From positions 1 to 11,829 of the forward strand of contig DJFA01000031.1 of assembly GCA_002431975.1 (NCBI GenBank): a stretch of 11,829 nucleotides of DNA. Reading direction: 5' to 3'. Position numbers and translations under genes: made by a program. Within the stretch, counting starts at the first letter, position 1. The number at the start of each line of letters is the position of its first letter. This document shows, in pieces, positions 1-7,900 of the stretch. This stretch comes from Ruminococcus sp. UBA5884 (GTDB lineage Bacteria; Bacillota; Clostridia; Oscillospirales; Ruminococcaceae). The notes beneath the pieces are model-generated. The model saw only the letters and a list, made by a program, of their open reading frames with translations. It ran no database searches and was not told where the DNA came from.

Positions 1-1933
1 CTCTTTCAGCAAGTGCAAATGTCTGAAACCAGAATCCGTTATCCTGAAATGATGCTCCGGGAGTTTCATTATGACGAATATTATTTTCCTCAATAAAACT
101 TCTTTTATATATACCGCTCCATGTGTTCATTATGAATCTGAATGATTCAATAACATCTCTCGGACGCATTATTTTATTGTAATACTGTTTTTTATTATTG
201 GTTATGGAGTTATAGAAAAGCTCCAGTTTGCCGTTTTCATTGAAAAATCTGTAGAAATCAGCCTTTACAAAATCAAGATTGTTTTCAGATGCAATTTTAT
301 ACAGCGATTCATACATATCAACCATTACATAGTCATCTGATTCAAGTATTCCGATATACTCTCCCCTTGCGGAATCGATGCCCATATTCATGGTATTTCC
401 GTATCCTGAATTCTGCTTGTCAATTATTTTTATTCTGCTGTCCTTTTCGGCATACTCTCTGAGAATTTCAGGAGTATTGTCAGTAGAACCGTCATTTACG
501 CATATTATTTCAATTTCTTCAAGAGTCTGATATATAAGGCTGTCAAGGCATTCCCTTATATACGCTGAAACATTATAGCATGGAACTATAACAGATACCC
601 TGATATCATTACTGCAATCCTCATCATCAGTTTTTTCAGATGCTGTACAGAATCTGAACTGTGAGCCTGCCGCCGCATAGAGTGCCGTACGCTGACATTC
701 CTCAACGCCTGCATTGTCCTTGAATATAACTATTACATTATCATATTTAAGTGCAAGATTTACAAGTATTTCATATGAGCCGTCATATGAACCGTCATCA
801 ACAAAAATATATTCAGTATGAATATCTCTGTTTTCATTTATCTCATCGGCAAATTTCAAAAGACTGCTTCTGCTGTTCTTAACATATACTGCATATGAGC
901 ATTCAATAAAGCTGTTTCTGCGGTTGAAACGTCTTTCAAGCACAGGAATGCCATATTTTTTTATATAGTCGCATGGTGAGAGTTTAAGTATATCAGAACA
1001 TATTCCATACCATGATGATTTTTCCTTTTCACGGTCTTTAAGCATTATTTCAGTTATATTCACTGAATTTAAAAACTGTTTCATTTCAGGATAAAGGTCA
1101 ATGAAATATTCATTTCTGAAACGGCTGAACCATGCACAAAGGTCATTCATTTCATAGCGGAGTATAAGATATTTTACATTTTCAGGAGCATTTTCGCATA
1201 TATCACGGATTATATTGAATGAACGGAAATGACAGTCAAAATTCTTTGCTCTCTGACCTATAAGGGATTCAGGATTGTTGACTCTGTGGCATATCATGCA
1301 GAAATCAAGGAGCATGACTGATTTTGCTTTAAGTATAGCCGATATATAGAATGAACGGTCATTTACGCATTTAAGGTTATTGAAAAGCAGTCCGTTTTCA
1401 GTTACAAATTCCCTTCTGTATATTCCGTTCCACGGAGTTACTGCAACTGACATGAAAAGCTCCGGACATTCATAGAAATTTATAACAGAACCAAATTCTG
1501 AATCAGGAATTTTTGAAAGGTCATAAAGGGCATTAGGAACATATACGCCTGTTGCAGTATCTATTCCCTTTGATTTTGCCTTTATCATATCAGTATTGTT
1601 TTCTTTTGCGGCATTGTAAAGAGTTTCATATGCATTTTCCGTCATATAGTCATCTGAATCTATAAAATGAAGATATTCACCTTCTGCAATGGCAATGCCT
1701 CTGTTGCGGCAGTATCCTGCATAATGATTTGTGTCATTTGAAAGTACTGTCATTCTGCTGTCCTTTGCGGCATATTCTTCAAGAATGGAAAGTGAACTGT
1801 CTGTTGAACAGTCATCAATGCATATAAGCTCGATATCCTCAAGGCTCTGGCTGAGAATGCTTTCTATGCATTGTGCAAGATATTTTTCCGCATTGTAAAC
1901 AGGCATGATTACTGATATTTTAATATTTTTCAT
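1..1933 (-). CDS. Multi-domain family 2 glycosyltransferase, 3' end cut off by the window
   Basis: This reading frame is open from an ATG at 1933 to the window edge, giving 644 residues without a stop. Family 2 enzymes transfer sugars from nucleotide-sugar donors, usually at the cytoplasmic face of the membrane during capsule or wall-polysaccharide synthesis. The first GT2 domain begins at residue 7 (SVIMPVYNAE), has the nucleotide-binding loop IDDCSTDSS at 39-47 and the metal-binding IDSDD at 91-95. A second full domain begins at residue 447 (SVIVPCYNVS), with VNDGSTDNT at 479-487, ESDD at 531-534 and an acidic QDNGFW near 630. Between them (about 340-430) is a half domain with FVDDGSYDGS but no DXD. 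The start is supported by AAGGAG (1945-1950), 11 bases upstream, and by a promoter at 1968-1996. No signal peptide or membrane segment is seen in this part. Donor and acceptor cannot be read from sequence. The family call is secure; the substrate is unknown. Confidence 0.93.
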   Translation of the reverse strand, partial: MKNIKISVIMPVYNAEKYLAQCIESILSQSLEDIELICIDDCSTDSSLSILEEYAAKDSRMTVLSNDTNHYAGYCRNRGIAIAEGEYLHFIDSDDYMTENAYETLYNAAKENNTDMIKAKSKGIDTATGVYVPNALYDLSKIPDSEFGSVINFYECPELFMSVAVTPWNGIYRREFVTENGLLFNNLKCVNDRSFYISAILKAKSVMLLDFCMICHRVNNPESLIGQRAKNFDCHFRSFNIIRDICENAPENVKYLILRYEMNDLCAWFSRFRNEYFIDLYPEMKQFLNSVNITEIMLKDREKEKSSWYGICSDILKLSPCDYIKKYGIPVLERRFNRRNSFIECSYAVYVKNSRSSLLKFADEINENRDIHTEYIFVDDGSYDGSYEILVNLALKYDNVIVIFKDNAGVEECQRTALYAAAGSQFRFCTASEKTDDEDCSNDIRVSVIVPCYNVSAYIRECLDSLIYQTLEEIEIICVNDGSTDNTPEILREYAEKDSRIKIIDKQNSGYGNTMNMGIDSARGEYIGILESDDYVMVDMYESLYKIASENNLDFVKADFYRFFNENGKLELFYNSITNNKKQYYNKIMRPRDVIESFRFIMNTWSGIYKRSFIEENNIRHNETPGASFQDNGFWFQTFALAER

Positions 1934-1967
1934 ACTCCCGATTTCTCCTTTATAAACTGTTATCAAT

Positions 1968-1996
1968 ATTATATCAAACAAGCCTTCAAAAGTCAA
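1968..1996 (-). promoter_or_regulatory. Promoter of the minus-strand glycosyltransferase
   Basis: On the minus strand there is a -35 TTGACT (1991-1996), a 17-base spacer and a perfect -10 TATAAT (1968-1973). The expected start of transcription is near 1961, giving a leader of about 28 bases before the ATG at 1933. It is close to the sigma-A consensus and correctly placed. Confidence 0.8.
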
Positions 1997-2000
1997 ATAA

Positions 2001-2030
2001 TCCGGATTTGATGGTTATTTTCCGGATTTG
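2001..2030. repeat. Perfect 10-bp direct repeat between divergent promoters
   Basis: TCCGGATTTG occurs at 2001-2010 and again, identically, at 2021-2030, so the centres are 20 bases apart (about two helical turns, same DNA face). The pair lies just upstream of the -35 of the leftward promoter and 24 bases upstream of the -35 of the rightward one. This is a plausible binding site for a regulator of one or both genes. The function is inferred; only the repeat and its position are observed. Confidence 0.5.
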
Positions 2031-2053
2031 TTTACCTGAAATTCAGATTTATG

Positions 2054-2082
2054 TTGAATTAAGCTGAAAAATAATCTATAAT
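2054..2082 (+). promoter_or_regulatory. Promoter of the shikimate-kinase-family gene
   Basis: There is a -35 TTGAAT (2054-2059), a 17-base spacer and a perfect -10 TATAAT (2077-2082). Transcription should begin near 2089, about 35 bases before the chosen ATG at 2124. Confidence 0.8.
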
Positions 2083-2123
2083 AATAAACGGTAAAAATTT
2101 TTTTCTGAATGGAGTGCATTTCA

Positions 2124-2633
2124 ATGAAAAACAAAAATATAATTTTAATAGGCATGCCGGCTTCCGGTAAAAGCACTGTAGGCGTTATCCTCGCAAAAGT
2201 AATCAAATATAAATTTATGGATACCGACCTTGTAATGCAGAATATGACAGGTAAAACTCTTATTGAGATAATCGGCGAAAAAGGTATGCAGGGCTTCCTT
2301 GACTTTGAAAATGAAACTGTAAGCCATGTTGATGTTTCCGATACAGTAATTGCTACCGGCGGAAGCGTTGTATACGGTGAAAAAGCTATGCAGCATCTTA
2401 AAAAGAATGGTATTGCCGTATATCTCAAACACAGATATGAAGTAATAAACTCAAGACTTACAAACATCTCCACAAGAGGTGTTGCCATGAAAGATGGTGA
2501 AACTCTCCTCGAACTTTTCAAGGAAAGAATCCCTCTTTATGAAAAATACGCTGATATAACAATAGAAGCTGATGGTCTTACAACAGAACAGACTGTTGAA
2601 AAAATAGCTGAAATGATATCATTTTCAGAATAA
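2124..2633 (+). CDS. Shikimate kinase family protein (divergent subfamily)
   Basis: The 169-residue product matches the shikimate kinase fold in length and motif order. Shikimate kinase phosphorylates shikimate with ATP in the cytoplasm on the way to chorismate and aromatic amino acids. Visible motifs are the Walker A loop GMPASGKST (10-18), DTD (33-35), ATGGS (77-81), a lid-like TRG (117-119) and ERIPLYEKYAD (134-144), which matches the conserved C-terminal arginine motif. Two usual features differ. The shikimate-contacting arginine in the E. coli AroK segment GFRDREE is leucine here (GFLDFEN, Leu59), and the usual GGG is GGS. The lid also lacks the RPLL sequence. An upstream in-frame ATG at 2109 overlaps the ribosome binding site; GGAG (2111-2114) is nine bases before the ATG at 2124, so the latter is chosen. 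No other aromatic-pathway genes are adjacent. It could be a genuine AroK or a related small-molecule kinase with a changed acceptor. Confidence 0.85.
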   Translation: MKNKNIILIGMPASGKSTVGVILAKVIKYKFMDTDLVMQNMTGKTLIEIIGEKGMQGFLDFENETVSHVDVSDTVIATGGSVVYGEKAMQHLKKNGIAVYLKHRYEVINSRLTNISTRGVAMKDGETLLELFKERIPLYEKYADITIEADGLTTEQTVEKIAEMISFSE

Positions 2634-2690
2634 TATGCTTTTTTCGTCAAAACAGATATATTATCAGCAATATTTTATATATAAATATCC

Positions 2691-2719
2691 TTGAAATTCT
2701 CTGATAATTGTGCTATGAT
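2691..2719 (+). promoter_or_regulatory. Promoter of the dockerin-protein gene
   Basis: There is a -35 TTGAAA (2691-2696), a 17-base spacer and a -10 TATGAT (2714-2719), with a TG extension at 2711-2712 (extended -10). The predicted start near 2726 gives a leader of about 100 bases. That leader is AT-rich, and I see no riboswitch-like structure in it. No convincing terminator precedes this promoter after the kinase gene, so some read-through is possible. Confidence 0.7.
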
Positions 2720-2824
2720 ATTTATACAGCATAGTTTACAAAATGGTTAATAAAAAATGACTGTATTATTTCTACATTTTACAATAAAGTAAAAATTATT
2801 TCAGAATATTTTTCGGAGGTTAAT

Positions 2825-3766
2825 ATGAACAAGAAGATTATTGCATTCATGACAGCCGCAGCCGCAATGCTCTCATCAGTTTCAGCAGTTCAGATATCAG
2901 CTGACGGCTCTACACAGACAGAAACTCTTATTTCATATGGCAGAAGTCTTATCGGCAGTCCGGATTATAATAATTACTGTCAGAGATTTGTAAGACTCTG
3001 CTATGAAAGTGCAGGTCTTTATGCTTCAAAAGGTGCAAATTCAGCTATAGATGCATATAATTACTGGGTTGTTTCAGATTCAAGGGATAATATCCCGATA
3101 GGTGCGTGTCTTTATTTCAATACCTCCGAATATGGTCACGTTGCAGTCTATACCGGAAATAATCAGATGGTTCACGGCGTTAAAATCGTCAGGGAAGAAC
3201 AGATAAGCGACTATTACTGGGACAGATTTATAGGCTGGGGCTATCAGGGCGGTTCTGAACCTTCAGGAATAATCTATGAAAACGAAAATGATACAGTTTA
3301 TCCTTCAGTTCCATATGCATATACAAATGCGGAAAACGGCGGTGCTGATATAAGCTGGTACAGTGATGGTGACAATACCTCTCATTATGACCTCAGCATA
3401 TACAATACTGATACAGGCGAAAATGTATTCAGTGAAGCATTTTCAGCTGACACATATTCTGCATATGTAAATCTTTCAGAGGGAAATTACTGCTCTGTTG
3501 TAAAGGCTGTAAATGATGATTACAGCGATTCAATATCATATTCAAATTACTGTAATTTTACAGTTGAAGCTGTTCAGGAACAGATTGCCGGTGATGTGAA
3601 CCATAACGGCACTGTTGATATAGCTGACCTTGCAATGATTGGTCAGTACATTTCATATAACATTGAATTTGATGAAGATACATTCTATATCGCAGATGTG
3701 AATTATGATGGTGAAGTAAATATTCTTGACTTCATGACTCTTAAACAGTATCTTGTAAAACTCTGA
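2825..3766 (+). CDS. Secreted NlpC/P60-like cysteine hydrolase with C-terminal dockerin
   Basis: The 313-residue protein starts with a signal peptide: a KK charge, a hydrophobic run of about 12 residues, and likely cleavage after Ala21 or Ala26. Residues about 33-142 look like an NlpC/P60 (or CHAP-type) papain-like domain. Such domains usually cut peptide or amide bonds in peptidoglycan. The candidate catalytic residues are Cys52 in YCQRFV, His105 in GHVAVY and His117 in MVHG. Residues about 158-250 resemble a fibronectin type III-like beta sandwich. Residues 254-313 form a type I dockerin with two calcium loops: D257, N259, N261, D265, D268 and D291, N293, D295, N299, D302. Dockerins bind cohesins on cellulosomal scaffoldins, so the enzyme is probably exported and docked at the surface. 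GGAGG (2815-2819) is five bases before the ATG. The gene has its own promoter and terminator. The dockerin call is strong; the hydrolase substrate is inferred. Confidence 0.88.
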   Translation: MNKKIIAFMTAAAAMLSSVSAVQISADGSTQTETLISYGRSLIGSPDYNNYCQRFVRLCYESAGLYASKGANSAIDAYNYWVVSDSRDNIPIGACLYFNTSEYGHVAVYTGNNQMVHGVKIVREEQISDYYWDRFIGWGYQGGSEPSGIIYENENDTVYPSVPYAYTNAENGGADISWYSDGDNTSHYDLSIYNTDTGENVFSEAFSADTYSAYVNLSEGNYCSVVKAVNDDYSDSISYSNYCNFTVEAVQEQIAGDVNHNGTVDIADLAMIGQYISYNIEFDEDTFYIADVNYDGEVNILDFMTLKQYLVKL

Positions 3767-3788
3767 TATTTTAATGATACATCAGCGT

Positions 3789-3827
3789 AAAAATGCGGTC
3801 AGATAAAAAAAATCTGACCGCATTTTT
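3789..3827. terminator. Bidirectional intrinsic terminator between convergent genes
   Basis: A perfect 16-bp stem (3789-3804 with 3812-3827) encloses a 7-base all-A loop. The core is TGCGGTCAGAT paired with ATCTGACCGCA, flanked by A and T runs that give a U tract in both directions. It lies 22 bases after the stop of the dockerin gene and one base beyond position 3828, the last base of the DUF445 stop codon, so it can end both transcripts. Confidence 0.93.
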
Positions 3828-4718
3828 TCAGAAAAGAAGATTTATAAAACCCATTATTATACCAAGAACTCCTCCGAGATAGATAATTGCATTAAGCTCC
3901 TTATTAATTATCGCAAGAATAAGCTTTTCCATTTCTTCAATATCAAGCTCAATTATTTTCTTTTCAACAACACTTGCAACATCAAATGTTTCAAGCATAT
4001 TTTTAAGTTTCTTTTCAATAAGTGATGTATAAGCGTTCCATATCTTTTCTTTAAGTTCCGGATATTTGCTGTCAAGCTCTGAAACGGCTTTTCCGACAGG
4101 ATATTCAGTTATTTTTTTATATTCATCATCAATATATTCCTTAACCATAACTCCGGCTTTTTCATCAACCATATTGTTTATTTTAAGAGCAATCGGAGCT
4201 TTTGCTGAATTTATCGCATTTCCTGCAATCGCCAGTATCATAGGATTGAGTTTTGCTGAAATTTCGGTGAATGCTGTTTCAACTATAAGCATTCCCACAT
4301 CTGCATCAATCATTTTTTTTCTGATATATTCGGAAATATTCTCTGAAGCCTTTGATTCCATTCTGTCAACCATTTCAAGATGATTTTTATTTTCAAGATA
4401 TTCTCCTACAGATATATCCATCTCCTTGTATTCCTTCAGGATTTCATCCATTTTGCTGTTTATCTTGTCATGAACATTATCAGAGAGAAGTGCTTTTTTA
4501 ATAGTATCATCATCAAGAATATCAGAACCGACTACACGTCCTACAGCTCTGGCAATACGTTCCTTTTCCTTGGGGATTATTCCCGGAGTAAGCGGAACTC
4601 TGAATTTGCCTATATAAACAGGTTTCAATGGTCTGAACATCATCTTTATTGCTATGCCATTGGTCAAAAGTCCGATAAGTCCGCCGATAAGCGGAGCTGT
4701 TATAATCTGTATATCCAA
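3828..4718 (-). CDS. DUF445 family membrane protein (YheB-like)
   Basis: The 296-residue product matches the DUF445 family, whose biochemical role is not established. The N-terminus has the family signature: a membrane segment (about 5-27) containing GLLTNGIAIKMMFRP, followed by a GKFRVPLTPGIIPKEKERIA segment (37-56). The middle is highly charged and helical, and residues about 275-296 form a second membrane segment. The likely topology is two membrane anchors with a long helical soluble region between them. The start codon is TTG at 4716-4718. The only frame-compatible extension meets a TAA at 4743-4745 without an ATG, and AGGAGA (4729-4734) lies ten bases upstream of the TTG. It is transcribed alone from a promoter at 4758-4786, divergent from the polymer operon and convergent with the dockerin gene. 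Family assignment is confident; the function is unknown. Confidence 0.85.
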   Translation of the reverse strand: MDIQIITAPLIGGLIGLLTNGIAIKMMFRPLKPVYIGKFRVPLTPGIIPKEKERIARAVGRVVGSDILDDDTIKKALLSDNVHDKINSKMDEILKEYKEMDISVGEYLENKNHLEMVDRMESKASENISEYIRKKMIDADVGMLIVETAFTEISAKLNPMILAIAGNAINSAKAPIALKINNMVDEKAGVMVKEYIDDEYKKITEYPVGKAVSELDSKYPELKEKIWNAYTSLIEKKLKNMLETFDVASVVEKKIIELDIEEMEKLILAIINKELNAIIYLGGVLGIIMGFINLLF

Positions 4719-4757
4719 TTTATAAGCATCTCCTGTTCTTTTTTATATATTTAATTT

Positions 4758-4786
4758 ATTATATCAGATAAATTGTATTTCTTCAA
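4758..4786 (-). promoter_or_regulatory. Promoter of the DUF445 gene
   Basis: On the minus strand there is a -35 TTGAAG (4781-4786), a 17-base spacer and a perfect -10 TATAAT (4758-4763). Transcription should start near 4751, giving a leader of about 33 bases before the TTG start. Confidence 0.78.
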
Positions 4787-4841
4787 GTATTTATCGCAAA
4801 TTTAATGCCAGTCGGCGGATTTTCTGACCGCAGTTTTCTGA

Positions 4842-4870
4842 TTGACAAAATATTTAATGTATGATATACT
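4842..4870 (+). promoter_or_regulatory. Promoter of the surface-polymer operon
   Basis: There is a perfect -35 TTGACA (4842-4847), a 17-base spacer and a -10 TATACT (4865-4870). The predicted start near 4877 gives a leader of about 64 bases to the ATG at 4941. It is the best -35 match in the window and the only clear promoter for the two-gene operon. Confidence 0.8.
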
Positions 4871-4940
4871 GAATAAGTATGAATAATTAACGACATATCT
4901 GAAAAAAGTCACAAATTCTATGTGTAAAAAGGAGAAAATT

Positions 4941-7900
4941 ATGGATAATATTGAAGAAATGATTTCAAAAGGCGAAATTGTTATCAATTCAAATCATACA
5001 GCTGTCATTTCTGAAAAAAATAATGAAAAAATTTTTATTACTGTATTCAATAAAGCTCTTATAACTTCACCTGATGTATATATTCTGATTCAGAATGATA
5101 ATAATGAGTTTGTATCTGTACAGAAACAAAATCTTTCATCCGTATCTCAGAAAATCCTTGAAGTCAATATCAAAGCTGATGATTTCTGCGGATATCTCAG
5201 AAAAAATAATGCTGCAAGTTCAGATTTCAGAATTGCTGTCTGCTATGAAACAAATGACGGTTTATGCTTCAAATATCTCTGGAACGACAGAATCAAGAAA
5301 AAAACTGAACGTGATGCTGAAAATCAAAAGATTTCTGATGTTTATTCATTTATCTCAGATGACAAGAATTATACTTCATACCCTTTCTATGGTGAAAAAA
5401 GTATGCTCTGCCTGCATATCTGCGATGACACTTTTTCCTTTTTGCAGAAAGGAGCTTTTAAACTTAATTCATGTGTATCCGATGAGTTTGGAAATGTTCA
5501 GCTTAAAATCTCAAAAATCGGACGTATCGCCGAAATATGCGGTCTTTATGCATTCAGAACAGGTTCTTCTGAATGTATTGAACTTCCGCTTAACAGCATA
5601 AATGATGAAACTGCTGTTTCAGATATCAGTGCAGCTTTATTCTCTCTCGGAGAATGGATAATTTGCGGAAAATTCATTTCCGATGATACAGCCGCATACG
5701 GCGGAATTAAAACTGCCAATGCATTTGCTCCCATTTCAGTAAAATCCGAACTTCAGAATAAAATAAATCTTGTTCCTTCTGAAACCGGTATGCTTAAAGT
5801 AATATGCCTTTCAACCCTTAAAGGCATTTCCGCTTCAAACAAACAGCTTCTTTCAGATAATATGTATTTCCCTGAAGATTTTCTCCGTTCAGGAAAATCT
5901 CTCCCCAAGGGCAGATGCAGAGCTGAAATGTCCGTAAATCAGGAAAATTCCATCGATTTCAGACTTTTTGAAAATTTCCGCTTTGCTGATGAACTTAAAA
6001 TAGTATTCTATGATACTAAAAATAACAGGCTTTTATTTGAAAAAACTGCTCAGTATATTTCCGATGACTGCATAAGAATAACTTATGATGAGGCTGAACT
6101 CTCTGTTCTTGAAAATCCTGAGGATATGTGCATAAGAATATGCCTTGGTGCATTTTCAAAAAATTTCGTATACTATCTTTACCTCGTAAGACTCAATGAA
6201 GAAATTACTGACGGCGGCAAAAGCCTTTATATAAAACCTGTTCATGTATATAATTCCACATTCGATAAACAGAAATATCTCTGCAATCCTTTCTATGATA
6301 AAAATGGTCTGCTCAGCATAAGACGCATAAAGGAAAATAAAAAATATCTTGATGTTGTAATAAATTATGTAACTGCTCTTGCTGTAAATCAGGACAGTAT
6401 ACATATTGAAATAAAATGTGTCAATATGGACAGCCCTTACAAATGTATTGCAATAGCTCCGAAAAAAGGCATAAATGATATTCCGTCAGATACTTTAATT
6501 ACTGCTGAATGCAGTATTTCCGAAAATGACGGATTTTCATCAATTTCTGCTGATATAAATCTTTCTGAACTCTCCCCTGATACTTACCTTTATGATGTAT
6601 ATTGTCAGCTTCAGGACGGCTCTCTGATATCGGTAAAGGCAGAACCTGAATTTATCGCAAATTTCAGAAATCAGGAACATAAATCCTGTTATCTCTCAGG
6701 TGAAAATCAGTTATATGCTTTCACTATGTTCAATAAAACAGGTAATCTTCTTTTAAGATGCTCTGATTCTCCATATGAATACGCTGTAAGTATAATAATG
6801 GCTGTCTATAATACAGAACTCTTCCTTGCAGAAGCTGTTGACAGTATTATTGACCAGCAGCTTGACAGTATCAACAATTTCTGTGCTTGCTTTGAACATA
6901 AATCATATCAGGATATCAGATTTTCAGAACCTGTTCAGGTAATACTCGTTGATGATGGTGCTTTGGATAATTCAGGAAAAATATGCGATGCATACGCTGA
7001 AAAATATGACTTTATAACTGCTGTTCACAAGCCTAACGGCGGCGTTTCATCTGCAAGAAACAAAGGTCTTGAATATGCAAAGGGAAAGTATCTCAATTTT
7101 ATTGATTCAGATGATAAATTCAAAGAAAATGCTCTTTCAAAAATGTTTACATACTTTGAAGCAAACTATAATAAAATGGAAATTGCTACAATGCCTATCG
7201 TTTTCTTTGATGCAGCTTCCGGAAATCACTGGCTCAATGAAAAATTCAAAAAGGGTAACCGCATAATAGACCTCAGAAGTGAATACAATGCTTCCCTGCT
7301 CTTTGTAAATGCAAGCTTTTTCAAAGCCGAACTCGTCATGCCCGATTTACGCTTTGATGAAACTCTTGTAACCGGTGAAGACTCAAAATTCATATATACC
7401 ATCTTTTTAAGAAACAATTGCCGCTTCGGTCTTGTTGCAGATACAGAATACCGCTACCGCCGCCGCAGCAAAGGTGAAGATTCTGCTATTCAGGCTTCAA
7501 AATTAAACAGAAATTTCTATTTTGATTACCTTGACGGATTTATTGACTGGATTGCTGCATACAGCAAGGAGCTTAACGGCTTTATCCCTAAATATGTTCA
7601 GTATGTCATAGCTCAGCAGCTCCAGTGGAGATTTGTTCAGGACAAAGATGCCGCTATCGCTAAAAGCGTTCTTACCGATGAGGAATTTGAACAGTATAAA
7701 CAGCACCTTTTCGATGAACTCCGGTTCGTTGATGATGATATACTGCTTATGCAGAAAATGATATTCCGTGAACAAAAGCTTTATATGCTTATGAAAAAAT
7801 ATAATACTCTCCCTTCATGCGAATATTTCGATAATGATGCAAACCTCTACTACGGAAACAGTGTAATAGGTCTTATTTCATCATGCTATACAAAAATAGA

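Noticed and set aside
2015..2521. A 168-residue minus-strand reading frame opposite the kinase gene
   Set aside because: It is a shadow of the kinase gene, whose motifs are clear; it also runs through both the rightward promoter and one of the direct repeats.
2634..2690. A possible terminator after the kinase gene
   Set aside because: The stretch is AT-rich with only weak, short pairings and no GC-containing stem followed by a T run.
4066..4754. Two plus-strand reading frames (105 and 124 residues) opposite the DUF445 gene
   Set aside because: Both are antisense shadows of a recognised family and show no known motif or start signal.
4813..4832. A GCGG...CCGC inverted repeat upstream of the operon promoter, sharing TCTGACCGCA with the terminator at 3813-3822
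   Set aside because: The stem is only four base pairs with a nine-base loop, and no T run follows. The shared 10-mer may be chance or the relic of a terminator.
4802..4987. A 61-residue minus-strand reading frame covering the operon promoter region
   Set aside because: It overlaps the promoter and the start of the giant transferase, has no ribosome binding site that stands out, and its product is low-complexity.
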